Below, piece after piece: positions 53,813 through 63,429 of a stretch of DNA of 64,000 nt (position 1 is the stretch's first letter; each line of letters opens with the position of its first letter). The stretch is from contig JAQVAV010000016.1 in the NCBI GenBank assembly GCA_028690665.1, forward strand, positions 1 through 64,000, in the 5' to 3' direction. Below the pieces are notes generated by a model, which made no database searches, was not told where the DNA came from, and was given only the letters and a program-made list of their open reading frames with translations. Position numbers and translations under genes: made by a program. The DNA is from Paludibacter sp. GTDB lineage: Bacteria > Bacteroidota > Bacteroidia > Bacteroidales > Paludibacteraceae.

Positions 53813-55240
53813 ATGAAAATCATGTTGATAAAAAGATATTCTATACTCATTATCTCTTTTTTAGGGTTCATAAATTTTCCCATAAAAACTACCGCACAGA
53901 CAGATACTATTCATTATGATATTTCGGCCTCAGGATTAATCTCTTCGGGAGACTATGCTCCTTTCTGGTTACAAAATAAATCTTATGGAACAACATCGTC
54001 TAAACCAGGCAGTTCCCAATTGAATGTTTCTGCAGAAAAAAACATGAACCGCAACGGAGATTGGTTTGATTTCGGAGGAAAATTTTCAGCTGAATGTCAA
54101 GTAGATAAAACAGGTACAAACGTTTTTATTGATGAATTGTACTTGAAAACAAGATTATTTTTCGTTGATTTTTCGATTGGAGCCAAACATGAAATTTACG
54201 GAAATCAGGATTCCGTACTTTCCTGTGGTGGGTTACTTTTCTCGCAAAACAGCAGGGCTATTCCAAAGATATACGCAGGTATTGAAAACTTCAAACCAAT
54301 TCCTTTCACTTATGGTTATTTAGAAATTAAAGGAGGGTTGTCACACGGAGTATTCAACGATAATATTTACGTTCAAAGCATTTTTCTTCATCATAAATAT
54401 GCTTATGCCCGGGTTGGAGGAAAACTCCCTGTAAATATTCAATATGGTTTAGACCATGTTGCTCAATGGGGAGGAACTCACCCCATTTATGGAAAAATGT
54501 ATGATGGATTCAATGATTATTTAAATATCTTTTTCATTCATGGAGGAGGTAACATAACCTCTGAACAAATCAATGCTCAAGGAAACCATATCATTTCACA
54601 AAGTGCAAAAATAGAGCTTAAAATCAGTAATTTCAGAATATCCGGTTACATGCAGAATATCTCTGAAGACAGACCCATAAAACTCTTCTGGGAAGCCCCT
54701 AATAAAAGTGATGGTTTGTGGGGAATGTCTGTAAAAAACAAAAATTTTCCTTTTATCAAATCAATCCTGTATGAGTATCTGAGCACTACAGACCAATCCG
54801 GCCCGTATCACGATAAAGATGGCATTATTTACGGAGGAAATGACAGTTACTTTTATAATGGGATTTATCCTACCGGCTGGAGCTATTTCCAAAGGACAAT
54901 TGGAACTCCGTTTATAACTTCATCAGTTTATAACAAAAACGGAGAAATATACATAACCAATAACCGGACTCAGGTACATCATTTTGGTTTATCCGGAGAA
55001 TTCGGTAAGTACTATTTCAAAGCTTTGGCTTCTTTCTCAAAGAACTATGGAACTTACAACAAGCCTTATTCTGCATGCAAAACTTCAAGTGATTTTCTAT
55101 TGGATGTAAACCATAAGTTTGAACATTTATGGGGTATCAATGCTGGATTGAAAATAGGAGCTGATTTTGGAGCAATGTATGGGAACAATACCGGAATCCA
55201 GATTACTTTACGCAAAAGTGGTGATTTATGGAAATGGTAA
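53813..55240 (+). CDS. capsule assembly Wzi-like outer-membrane barrel
   Basis: 475 residues. Signal peptide ends near TTAQ. The conserved opening ISASGLISSGDYAPFWLQNKSYG, the N-terminal helix/strand DFGGKFSAEC, FFVDFSIGAKHEIYGNQD and the later NFRISGYMQNISEDR are those of the Bacteroidota branch of the Wzi family, an 18-strand barrel that anchors capsule at the outer membrane in enterics (established for E. coli Wzi). It ends in Trp, as outer-membrane proteins do. Operon with the kelch lipoprotein. It ends 3 bases before the convergent PAP2 gene, with no visible terminator. Confidence 0.85.
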   Translation: MKIMLIKRYSILIISFLGFINFPIKTTAQTDTIHYDISASGLISSGDYAPFWLQNKSYGTTSSKPGSSQLNVSAEKNMNRNGDWFDFGGKFSAECQVDKTGTNVFIDELYLKTRLFFVDFSIGAKHEIYGNQDSVLSCGGLLFSQNSRAIPKIYAGIENFKPIPFTYGYLEIKGGLSHGVFNDNIYVQSIFLHHKYAYARVGGKLPVNIQYGLDHVAQWGGTHPIYGKMYDGFNDYLNIFFIHGGGNITSEQINAQGNHIISQSAKIELKISNFRISGYMQNISEDRPIKLFWEAPNKSDGLWGMSVKNKNFPFIKSILYEYLSTTDQSGPYHDKDGIIYGGNDSYFYNGIYPTGWSYFQRTIGTPFITSSVYNKNGEIYITNNRTQVHHFGLSGEFGKYYFKALASFSKNYGTYNKPYSACKTSSDFLLDVNHKFEHLWGINAGLKIGADFGAMYGNNTGIQITLRKSGDLWKW

Positions 55241-55243
55241 CAT

Positions 55244-55903
55244 TTAGACTTGCATAGCGTACACGGCAATTGAAATAACACTTAAAGCCAGGACAACAAC
55301 AGGAATTCTAACCTGCTGATCAGACATTTCAGTGTCGAAAAGAGATTTCCTGTACTTTTTCAAAAGGAAGTATATTCCATAGGCAACGGACAAACCAACA
55401 ACCATTCCGCCCAAAATATCAAAGGGATAGTGCACTCCCAGATACATTCTTGAATATGAGTTGACAACAGCCCAAAGGAATATTGCAATGGTATAAAAAC
55501 GTTTACGCATTATGTAGGAGGTCATCAGTGCAAATGCAAAAGAATTTGCGGCGTGAGAAGAAACAAAACCATATTTACCGCTTCTGTAATTATTGACTAT
55601 GTGCACAAGTCCGTCCAATGCAGGATCCCGGCTCGGACGCAACCTCTGAACAACATTTTTTATAACTCCCGATGCCAACTGATCAGCCAATACAATAGTC
55701 AGAACAACAGCTAATATAATCCATATCGATTTATATTTATATTTTATAACGACAGGAATCAAGAATGCCGCATACATAGGAATCCAGACTTTCACGGTAC
55801 TGAAAGTGATCATAAAATGATCGAAATAATCATTATGCCAGCCATTGATTAGCAACAGAAGCCACGTATCAATATTATTCAGAAACTCAAGCATCGGCTC
55901 CAA
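55244..55903 (-). CDS. PAP2-family membrane phosphatase
   Basis: 219 residues with six hydrophobic helices. Phosphatase motifs: KNVVQRLRPSRDP (C1, K-x6-RP), FVSSHAANSFAFA (C2, SGH-like) and SRMYLGVHYPFDILGG (C3, SR-x5-H-x3-D). It dephosphorylates a lipid phosphate such as undecaprenyl or phosphatidylglycerol phosphate at the inner membrane. It lies 6 bases after batE and is probably the last gene of the Bat operon. Confidence 0.9.
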   Translation of the reverse strand: MEPMLEFLNNIDTWLLLLINGWHNDYFDHFMITFSTVKVWIPMYAAFLIPVVIKYKYKSIWIILAVVLTIVLADQLASGVIKNVVQRLRPSRDPALDGLVHIVNNYRSGKYGFVSSHAANSFAFALMTSYIMRKRFYTIAIFLWAVVNSYSRMYLGVHYPFDILGGMVVGLSVAYGIYFLLKKYRKSLFDTEMSDQQVRIPVVVLALSVISIAVYAMQV

Positions 55904-55909
55904 ATTGAA

Positions 55910-56668
55910 TTATATTTTTTCTATGGTCGAATCTTCCACCCATCCAACATTTCCATTACCCAGAAGAATTTCCGACCAAGTTCCCAGTGTGCTTTTAACT
56001 TTTACTTTTGTACCTTCATGCAGCTGAAACAAATCGGTTCCGCTTTTATCCGGGGAGCTTTTCACAATAACGACACCGGACATAATTATAGCATCATTAT
56101 GATGAATCATTTGATTTTTCCGGATTCCGGAAAACAACATAGTGACAATGCAGAGTCCGAATAAAACGACTGCACCGTAAAAAGATATTTTACGAAATGA
56201 GACAGAAAATGCAAAAACAAAAATCAACACTAATGTCAAACTTAGTACAAAAGTAATCACACTAACAACTAACCACTGATTGGAAGTCAAATCTTTTACC
56301 AATAATTCCATCCAGCGCTTTATAAAAAACGATGGAGGGGAAACCACATTATCAATCACCTTTAACTGGGCCATTTCCAAATTCACTTTAGCATCATCAT
56401 ATCCGGGCTTTAAACGCAAAGCGCGCTCGTAATTCAGGATAGCTTTCGCTGTTTCATTTTGCTTATAATAAGCATTTCCGAGATTATAATATAATTCCGC
56501 GGCAACTCCGTTTGTCTTTAATATTTCTTCGTAAGCTTTTGCTGCTGCCTGATAATCTCCTTTTGAATAGAGAGCATTAGCCTGCTTTGCAACATCTGTT
56601 TGAGCGTTTAATGTAGCCGCTACAAAACTAAAAATAACCGTAAAAATAAAAATACTACGTTTCATCAT
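55910..56668 (-). CDS. batE: BatE-like TPR and SH3 protein
   Basis: 252 residues. Signal peptide (IFIFTVIFSFVAATLNA), then about two TPR units (QANALYSKGDYQAAAKAYEEIL, AAELYYNLGNAYYKQNETAKAILNYERALRLKPGYDDAKVNL), two membrane helices (about 130-155 and 160-180), and a C-terminal bacterial SH3 domain (SGVVIVKSSPDKSGTDLFQLHEGTKVKVK). TPR plus SH3 is the BatE layout. Either of the first two Met may be the start. 11 bases after batD. Confidence 0.88.
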   Translation of the reverse strand: MMKRSIFIFTVIFSFVAATLNAQTDVAKQANALYSKGDYQAAAKAYEEILKTNGVAAELYYNLGNAYYKQNETAKAILNYERALRLKPGYDDAKVNLEMAQLKVIDNVVSPPSFFIKRWMELLVKDLTSNQWLVVSVITFVLSLTLVLIFVFAFSVSFRKISFYGAVVLFGLCIVTMLFSGIRKNQMIHHNDAIIMSGVVIVKSSPDKSGTDLFQLHEGTKVKVKSTLGTWSEILLGNGNVGWVEDSTIEKI

Positions 56669-56679
56669 CTGCTTACTTG

Positions 56680-58506
56680 TTATTTTCTGACTATATTTTC
56701 GAGATTACTGATTGCCTTTATGGTTTCTGCATACAGATTACCCATCTCCTGCTGGCCTGTATTCGGAGCAAAACGGGCGAATTCACAGGTATTCAATATT
56801 TGCATCAGTTCGTTTATGGCATCAGGGCTTACACCTTTAGCACTTAATTCCTCCTGAACTCTTTCTTTGGTAAGAGAAGATGCAGGAATCGTAAGTTTGT
56901 CACTCAGATAGTTCCATACGGCCTTCATAACTTCTTCGTAGAACTGGTCTTTTTTGCCTTCGGACAGTAACTTCTGAGCCAGGTTCAAACGCTTACGCGC
57001 CACTTTATTCGCTTTTTTATTCTTTACAAACTCTATATTTGAGTTTTCCTCCGTATGTTTTTTCAGGAAGAAAAATAAAAACAGAGCTATTACTAAAGGT
57101 ACTCCGTAAAGCAACCAGCCTAACAGTGTTCCAAACGCCGGAACCGATTCTGCACTACTAATAGCAATAGGATTGGTTTCGATAAAACGAATATCTTTGG
57201 CCAACTGCTTTACGTCTTCTTTATTGACGTAAGTACCTACAACTGTATTATCCGAACTCCCATCGCCTTTCAATACTTTTAAATTATAGGCTGGGCTCTT
57301 CAATATCTTATATTTCTTATCCTGAGAATCGAAGTATGAAAATTCAGCTTCCGGTATTACATAATCACCGGCATGACGCGGAATAAACATATATTCGATT
57401 GTTTTCGTACCCGAAACTCCGGCAGCAGATGCCTTGAAATTATTAGTTACTTTCGGATCATAAACATCAAAACCATCAGGTGCTTTAATGTCAGGGTTTT
57501 TAATCAGTTTCATGTTTCCGCTACCACTAATACTTACTTTAATAGTAATAGCATCATTTTCTTTAACCTGATTTGCCGATATATTCGACTTCATGCTGAA
57601 ATGTCCGACAGTACCGTTAAATCCGGCAGGTTTGTTCTCGGGCAAAGGCAACACCCTGATTTTCAACGATGGTGCTACCAAGTTTTTATTTACATTGGTG
57701 TATGAGTCAAAAAAATCGTCGAATATACTTCTTACCTGCGAACGGTTCTGCACGCGGACAACCGCCTCGTAGGTTGATTTATCAATGGTTATCTCTCCGG
57801 AATGCTGGGGATACAAAACTACCTGATACAGAACTACAGAGCCATAGTTTTTGCCATTAAAATTCTCATAAGAAAACTGTTTATTCTGGTCCTGATCCAA
57901 ATCCTGCTTCATAAAACCATTAAAATCAGGCATTTTCTTATTTACACATTGTACCACATCTACCAATGTGTATAGTTTATAAGTAACAGTAACAGCCTCA
58001 TTCTCATAGATATTTGATTTAGATATGCTGGCTCTTACAAACAAATTTTCGTTATTAATTGACTGTCCGGAGGAAGTGCTTCTGCGTGAAGAACTTCCGG
58101 AACTCGCAGCAGAAGGATCCTCCGGAGGTAATACCTTAATGGATAAACCATTTGAAATATACTTTGTTCCATCAACCATAATAGTAGCTGAAGGTATTGT
58201 AAAAGTTCCCTGCTTTGATGCCTGAAGGGTATAAGTATATGAATTTGATACCGAAGATGTTGCCTTGCCATTGATAATCTGGTAGCTGGAGCTGGTAGAT
58301 TTAAATGGACCGGCAAGCACCTCAAAATTAGTTATTTCGGGAGCTCTGAAGTCGGAACCTGATGCATTCACAGTATAAACCAATTGAAAAGGCTTATCTG
58401 CAATAACAGTGGATGGAGCTGATGCTGTGAATCTTACCTGCTCCTCTGCATTCACTCCCCATAAAGTAAAAATCAATAACGTCAGAAATAATATTTTGTA
58501 TCTCAT
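56680..58506 (-). CDS. batD: BatD-like membrane protein
   Basis: 608 residues. Signal peptide, then beta-rich oxygen-tolerance (BatD) repeats: VRFTASAPSTVIADKPFQLVYTV, SISKSNIYENEAVTVTYKLYTLVDV, MKSNISANQVKENDAITIKVSISGSGNM. A Ser-rich linker and a membrane helix near 460-480 (LLGWLLYGVPLVIALFLFFFLKK) precede a cytoplasmic helical tail. Part of the Bat stress operon found across Bacteroidota. Function is linked to aerotolerance in Bacteroides fragilis (literature) but the mechanism is unsettled. Confidence 0.9.
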   Translation of the reverse strand: MRYKILFLTLLIFTLWGVNAEEQVRFTASAPSTVIADKPFQLVYTVNASGSDFRAPEITNFEVLAGPFKSTSSSYQIINGKATSSVSNSYTYTLQASKQGTFTIPSATIMVDGTKYISNGLSIKVLPPEDPSAASSGSSSRRSTSSGQSINNENLFVRASISKSNIYENEAVTVTYKLYTLVDVVQCVNKKMPDFNGFMKQDLDQDQNKQFSYENFNGKNYGSVVLYQVVLYPQHSGEITIDKSTYEAVVRVQNRSQVRSIFDDFFDSYTNVNKNLVAPSLKIRVLPLPENKPAGFNGTVGHFSMKSNISANQVKENDAITIKVSISGSGNMKLIKNPDIKAPDGFDVYDPKVTNNFKASAAGVSGTKTIEYMFIPRHAGDYVIPEAEFSYFDSQDKKYKILKSPAYNLKVLKGDGSSDNTVVGTYVNKEDVKQLAKDIRFIETNPIAISSAESVPAFGTLLGWLLYGVPLVIALFLFFFLKKHTEENSNIEFVKNKKANKVARKRLNLAQKLLSEGKKDQFYEEVMKAVWNYLSDKLTIPASSLTKERVQEELSAKGVSPDAINELMQILNTCEFARFAPNTGQQEMGNLYAETIKAISNLENIVRK

Positions 58507-58555
58507 ATATTTATAAAACTATAAATGGTTAGTTTTTATAAAAGTCTATATCGTA

Positions 58556-59272
58556 TTACCAGTCTTTATCTGCACTTTTACGCGTGCGAACCTGCTGTTT
58601 CTTAGCATTTTCCATAGTGCCTTTTTCATCCTGCATTAAGGCATCAAGGATTTGCTGCGCATTTTCCTTCGACATTTGCTGTTTTTGTTGTTGCTGCTGT
58701 TGATCCTTGTTTTGCTGATCCTTTTTCTGCTGGTCTTTATTTTGTTGATCCTTATTTTGTTGATCCTTATTTTGTTTTTGATCTTTCTTATCGTTTTTCT
58801 TGTCTTTGTTATCCTTATTGTCCTTATTTTGCTGCTGTTGCTGCTTCTTCAACATAGCCTGCGCATAAGCCAGGTTATAACGGGTTTCATTATCAGCAGG
58901 ATTCGCTTTTAGAGCCATTTTATAGGCATCAATACTTTCCTGAATTTTGTTATCGCTCAACAAAGCATTTCCAGTATTATGAAAAGCAGCAGCCATTTTC
59001 ATTTTATCCTTATTATTCAATGAAACGGCATTTTTATATTGCTGTAAGGCATCTCCATATTTTTTTTGCCGGAAAAGTGCATTTCCCAAATCGTAATTTG
59101 CTTCAAACGATTTGGAATTTTTCTGCAAACCTTTTCGATAGGCAATTTCGGCTTCAGTATATTTTTTAGCATTATAATATTTATTACCTGCTTTTACATC
59201 ACCTGATTCTTCTTGTGCAGAAACCGAAAAATATACCCACGATAATAAAATTACAATTCCAAATTTATGCAT
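58556..59272 (-). CDS. batC: BatC-like TPR protein with Lys/Gln repeat linker
   Basis: 238 residues. Signal peptide to about 19, then three TPR units (GNKYYNAKKYTEAEIAYRKGLQ, LGNALFRQKKYGDALQQYKNAV, TGNALLSDNKIQESIDAYKMAL). A low-complexity segment of N-K-D-Q-Q repeats (about 146-200) precedes a helical tail (SKENAQQILDALMQDEKGTME). The repeat is encoded by 15-base tandem units and is likely variable between strains. Between batB and batD. Confidence 0.88.
   Translation of the reverse strand: MHKFGIVILLSWVYFSVSAQEESGDVKAGNKYYNAKKYTEAEIAYRKGLQKNSKSFEANYDLGNALFRQKKYGDALQQYKNAVSLNNKDKMKMAAAFHNTGNALLSDNKIQESIDAYKMALKANPADNETRYNLAYAQAMLKKQQQQQNKDNKDNKDKKNDKKDQKQNKDQQNKDQQNKDQQKKDQQNKDQQQQQQKQQMSKENAQQILDALMQDEKGTMENAKKQQVRTRKSADKDW
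58687..58800. repeat. tandem 15-base repeats within batC
   Basis: ttgttgatccttatt recurs with little change (around 58731-58775), with degenerate copies on both sides, encoding the NKDQQ units. Prone to slippage in whole 5-codon steps, so the frame would be kept. Confidence 0.75.
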
Positions 59273-59303
59273 AATTTCTCTTTATTTTGAATTATAATAT
59301 CAA

Positions 59304-60359
59304 TTACTTATTCTGTTTTCGAACAAATTTCTCTTTAATGTCGAATATTCTAAGTTTACTAAGTTTCTTATTTATCCGGTCAAAAATAAATGAGTCAACC
59401 ACCAATAAAATAAGCGCAATTAAAGCAAATGATTGAAATTGTTCGTTATAATCTGAAAAAACTTTACTCTGGAATTCACTTTTAGAGAGTTTATCAAGTT
59501 CCTTGGCAACAACCTTATAAGCATTATTAGTATTGTCGGCTCTGACATAAATACCTCCACCTGCATCAGCAATACTTTTACACATTTCTTCATTCAGCTT
59601 CGAAACCACCACATTACCGTCCTTATCCTTCCAGAAACTCATAGTACCATCAACCGGAATTGGTGCTCCGTCCGACTTACCCATTCCGATAACATTTACC
59701 GTAATGCCACTTTCTTTAGCCAATTTTGCAGCCCCCACAGCGTCATCTTCATGATTTTCGCCATCGGTAATTAATATAATTGATCTTCCGGCATTATCTT
59801 TTTTCTCGCCAAAAGATTTTATACACAAATCAATGGCACTCCCGATAGCAGTTCCCTGCCGGGGAACCAATTTCGGAGTAATTGCAGAGAGAAACATCTT
59901 GGCCGAAACATAATCCACCGTTATCGGTAACTGTGTATAAGCATCTCCGGCAAACACAACAAGTCCAACTCTGTCATTATCCATATCGTCAATAAGCTTC
60001 GATAAAACCTGTTTGGACTTTTCCAAACGACTCGGCTGAATATCCTGAGCCATCATCGAATTCGAAACATCTAATGCAATCATTACCTCGATTCCTTTTC
60101 GTTTCGATTTTTCCATCTTTGTTCCGAACTGGGGTTGTGCCAGTACTATTATTATTAAAAACATGGCAAAAAGCTGGATATAAAATTTCACCTGAGGCCT
60201 CATCTTGGATACATTGGGCATCAATGAAGCCAAGACATCGGGATGACCGAAAAGCTTGATTTTTTTTCTTTTTTGTGCCGTTGTATAGATAAATATTCCT
60301 ATTAAAACAGGAATAACCGACAATAAAAAAAGATATTCAGGATGTGCAAATCTAAACAT
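59304..60359 (-). CDS. batB: BatB-like VWA-domain membrane protein
   Basis: 351 residues. Two N-terminal membrane helices (about 8-25, 58-76), a VWA domain with complete MIDAS MIALDVSNSMMAQDIQPSRL, DRVGLVVFAGDAYTQLPIT and ILITDGENHEDDA, and a C-terminal membrane helix (FALIALILLVVDSFIF). The VWA domain faces the periplasm and probably binds partner proteins of the Bat complex. Next to batA, its paralogue. Confidence 0.92.
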   Translation of the reverse strand: MFRFAHPEYLFLLSVIPVLIGIFIYTTAQKRKKIKLFGHPDVLASLMPNVSKMRPQVKFYIQLFAMFLIIIVLAQPQFGTKMEKSKRKGIEVMIALDVSNSMMAQDIQPSRLEKSKQVLSKLIDDMDNDRVGLVVFAGDAYTQLPITVDYVSAKMFLSAITPKLVPRQGTAIGSAIDLCIKSFGEKKDNAGRSIILITDGENHEDDAVGAAKLAKESGITVNVIGMGKSDGAPIPVDGTMSFWKDKDGNVVVSKLNEEMCKSIADAGGGIYVRADNTNNAYKVVAKELDKLSKSEFQSKVFSDYNEQFQSFALIALILLVVDSFIFDRINKKLSKLRIFDIKEKFVRKQNK

Positions 60360-60400
60360 TACTAATATAACCTTTCAATAAATATTTCAATATAATTTAT

Positions 60401-61384
60401 TTATGGAATACGTTTCAATAGCGTATTTCTCAACAAGACTTCAACCAGCAGTAACACGAAAGCACCCAAGGCAAAAAGATAAAACTCTTCACTTTTTTTG
60501 CTGTATTCTTTTACGCTGATTTTCGTTTTTTCCATCTGATCAATTTCCTGGTAAATGCTACGCAACTTTGTATTGTTCGTTGCCCGGAAATATTTACCTC
60601 CCGTCATTGACGCAATATCCTGTAAAGTTTTTTCGTCAAACTCGGAATCCATCTGCTGATATTGCATTCCAAGCGGTGTTTGCACAGGGATATTTACAGT
60701 TCCATGAGAACCTACTCCGATAGCATAAACCCGGATTCCAAATGTTTTAGCAATTTCGGCAGCTGTTATCGGAGCAATATCACCCCTGTTATTCGAGCCA
60801 TCAGTCAGAAGAATAATTACTTTCGATTTTGCCTTACTGTCCTTTATACGATTTACGGCATTGGCCAAACCAAGTCCGATAGCTGTTCCATCTTCAATAA
60901 TACCATACTTCACGCCATTAAATAAATTTACAAGGACTGCATGATCGGTAGTCAACGGACATTGTGTAAAACTCTCCCCGGCAAAAACCACCAATCCGAT
61001 ATTATCATTCGGCCGCGACAGGATAAACTCTGTGGCAACGGATTTGGCGGCTTCCAAACGGTTAGGTTTAAGATCTTCAGCCAACATGGTACCAGAGACA
61101 TCAAGTGCCATCATAATATCAATACCTTCAGTGTTTTCAGTCCGCCATGAGTTGGAAGCCTGAGGTCTGGCTAAAGCAATAATCAATAATATAACAGCCA
61201 AAGTTCTTAAAATAAAAGGCACATGAAGAAGTTTTACCTTAATGCTTTTCTTGGAAAGTTTCAGGTTCCGGTGCGACGAAATTTGCATACTCGCATCCGA
61301 CTTATACATTTCTTTCACATACCAATATATCATTGGTATGAGCAATAAAAGTAAAAATAAATATTCGGGGTTATTAAACGTCAT
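60401..61384 (-). CDS. batA: BatA-like VWA-domain membrane protein
   Basis: 327 residues, same layout as BatB. Helices at about 7-23 and 57-74, a VWA domain with MMALDVSGTMLAEDLKPNRL, DNIGLVVFAGESFTQCPLT and ILLTDGSNNRGDI, and a final helix (FYLFALGAFVLLLVEVLL). The MIDAS has D-x-S-G-T in place of D-x-S-x-S. Operon member between the DUF4381-like gene and batB. Confidence 0.92.
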   Translation of the reverse strand: MTFNNPEYLFLLLLLIPMIYWYVKEMYKSDASMQISSHRNLKLSKKSIKVKLLHVPFILRTLAVILLIIALARPQASNSWRTENTEGIDIMMALDVSGTMLAEDLKPNRLEAAKSVATEFILSRPNDNIGLVVFAGESFTQCPLTTDHAVLVNLFNGVKYGIIEDGTAIGLGLANAVNRIKDSKAKSKVIILLTDGSNNRGDIAPITAAEIAKTFGIRVYAIGVGSHGTVNIPVQTPLGMQYQQMDSEFDEKTLQDIASMTGGKYFRATNNTKLRSIYQEIDQMEKTKISVKEYSKKSEEFYLFALGAFVLLLVEVLLRNTLLKRIP

Positions 61385-61433
61385 CTTCAGTTACAATAAA
61401 AATTCAGTTTCTATATTTTCTTTTTGCAGCACG

Positions 61434-62390
61434 TTATTCTGCATCAGGAGCTGTGTTTTCTTCAACCACTGGCTGTGGCTTGGTCAGTTCCACAAATAAA
61501 TATGAATTATTCAAACTCAACTCATGTTCTTCCATCAGGGGCTTCCACTTGGCAAACTTAACCAAATCAGCCAATTTCAACACCTGTTGCAAAACATCGT
61601 AAGCCTGTTTCGACTCAAACCGCAAATGATTCAGATTTTCAAGAATCTCATCGGACGTCATTTCCATGCTATGAATGTCAAATGACCGTTCAATATATTC
61701 GCGAAGGACATCGGTAATGGCTGTATAATATTCTTTAGTCCGGTTATGCTGCCACATTTTTTCGTTTTTAATCTCATTCAGTTTTGCTACTGCAACTTCA
61801 AACGGAGGTAACAACATTTCGGGCGCAACAAATTCGGATACAGGTTTCTTTTTGATAAACTTGCGAATTACAACAATAAGTGCCAACACTAACAGCAGCA
61901 AGAGTAAAACGATCAGCAACACTTTAAAAAAAGCTTTCCAGTTAAACGGAGCCGACATAACTGGTTTTATATCAGCAATCTGATGTGACGCAGTATCAAC
62001 CTGAAACGGCTGAACAACCTTCAATGACAAAGACTGTGTCCATAAGGTATCTCCATTTTCAACAAATGGATAAGATGGGATATATAAAAGAGAATCTTCG
62101 AATGAAGTCACCGTATAATTCTGCTTTATAGTCCAATGCCCATCCTCTGATTTTATAGTATCAACCTTCAGCGGATTCACAATTTCTAATCCACCAATAA
62201 TCGTATCTGAAAAAATCGGAGTTATAATTTTTTGATTAGGCCTCTGGGATATTTCAAACGAAAAATTCGTTTGATTTCCAATCCACATCATCGTTGAATC
62301 GATATGTGCCTTCACTGTAAAATTCTGAGATTTCAGACTAAAACAGGAACCAAAAATGATTACGAAGGAAAGTATAATGGATTTTTTCAT
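61434..62390 (-). CDS. DUF4381-like Bat-operon membrane protein
   Basis: The track starts at 62435; a start at 62390 (MKKSIILSFVIIFGSCFS) gives a clean signal peptide and about 318 residues, but the second Met of the track version cannot be excluded. A beta-rich BatD-like N-terminal part (FTVKAHIDSTMMWIGNQTNFSFEI) is followed by a membrane helix of about 25 residues (VLLIVLLLLLLVLALIVVIRKF). The cytoplasmic domain (PPFEVAVAKLNEIKNEKMWQHNRTKEYYTAITDVLREYIERSFD in outline; MTSDEILENL) is typical of the protein found between DUF58 and BatA. Function unknown; part of the complex by context. Confidence 0.8.
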   Translation of the reverse strand: MKKSIILSFVIIFGSCFSLKSQNFTVKAHIDSTMMWIGNQTNFSFEISQRPNQKIITPIFSDTIIGGLEIVNPLKVDTIKSEDGHWTIKQNYTVTSFEDSLLYIPSYPFVENGDTLWTQSLSLKVVQPFQVDTASHQIADIKPVMSAPFNWKAFFKVLLIVLLLLLLVLALIVVIRKFIKKKPVSEFVAPEMLLPPFEVAVAKLNEIKNEKMWQHNRTKEYYTAITDVLREYIERSFDIHSMEMTSDEILENLNHLRFESKQAYDVLQQVLKLADLVKFAKWKPLMEEHELSLNNSYLFVELTKPQPVVEENTAPDAE

Positions 62391-62446
62391 AAACGCTCTA
62401 ACTATTTTCCAATTCATACCATACAAATTATCCAATTAAACTTCTA

Positions 62447-63313
62447 TTATGCCCTCATTTTAAAAAGTTTCATCAAGGCCTTCACATAATCTTCGGAAGT
62501 ACTCATCGTAACCGAGTCGACACCCGATTTCGTAAATACTTTTTGCAATGCCAACTGACTTTCACCCCAGGCGTGTTTATAAGTTGTTCTGAGCCTTTTG
62601 TCCGAAGTATCTACCCAGATACGTTCTCCGGTTTCAGCATCTTTCAGCTTTATCAAACCAACATCAGGCAATTCGGTTTCACGAATATCATAAACCTGCA
62701 AAGCCGCAATATCATGTTTTCTGTTAGCAATGGTAAGCTCTTTTTCGAAATTCGGAGCAATAAAATCGGAGATAATAAAGGCGGTAGAACTTTTCTTAAT
62801 GGCATTTGTAAAATACTTCAAAGCCTGCGCAATATCTGTCTGATTACTTTCAGGCCGGAAGTCAATCAATTCCCGGATAATCTGAAGAACATGTTTTTTA
62901 CCTTTCTTGGGAGGAATAAATTTTTCAATTTTATCTGAAAAGAAAATAACACCGATTTTATCATTATTCTGAATTGTGGAAAAAGCGAGAGTCGCAGCAA
63001 CTTCGGTAAAAATATCCCGTTTCATTTGTGCTACGGTACCAAAGTCACGACTTCCGGAAACATCTACCAGCAATACAACCGTAAGCTCGCGTTCCTCTTC
63101 GAAAACTTTGATATACGGATGTCCGAAACGCGCAGTTACGTTCCAGTCAATTGTTCTAATGTCATCTCCGTACTGATACTCCCTGACTTCGGCAAAAGTC
63201 ATACCCCGGCCCTTAAAAGCAGAATGATATTCACCCGCAAAAATATTGTTGGATAATCCGCGTGTTTTTATTTCAATCTTACGAACCTTCTTTATTATTT
63301 CACTCGTTTCCAT
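62447..63313 (-). CDS. DUF58 domain protein
   Basis: 288 residues, no membrane segments. The DUF58 core is present: YHSAFKGRGMTFAEVREYQYGDDIRTIDWNVTAR in outline (about 29-62), then a VWA-like part with VLLVDVSGSRDFG, VIFFSDKIEKFIPP and FIISDFIAPNFEKE. DUF58 proteins act with MoxR ATPases as chaperone/adaptor pairs (established association). Second gene of the operon, 12 bases before the next gene. Confidence 0.92.
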   Translation of the reverse strand: METSEIIKKVRKIEIKTRGLSNNIFAGEYHSAFKGRGMTFAEVREYQYGDDIRTIDWNVTARFGHPYIKVFEEERELTVVLLVDVSGSRDFGTVAQMKRDIFTEVAATLAFSTIQNNDKIGVIFFSDKIEKFIPPKKGKKHVLQIIRELIDFRPESNQTDIAQALKYFTNAIKKSSTAFIISDFIAPNFEKELTIANRKHDIAALQVYDIRETELPDVGLIKLKDAETGERIWVDTSDKRLRTTYKHAWGESQLALQKVFTKSGVDSVTMSTSEDYVKALMKLFKMRA

Positions 63314-63429
63314 AATAATTCATGCCAATTTAGAAATGTGCTTCTCATCAAATAAAAAAATTTTCTTCCGGCTACATAGCAATATTCATATCTGAGAATT
63401 CCGAAAAGCCAAAAGAAAAACCAAACTTA

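Noticed and set aside
58652-58912. 86-residue leucine-rich plus ORF
   Set aside because: Antisense of the repetitive batC linker; poly-Leu is an artefact of the repeat.
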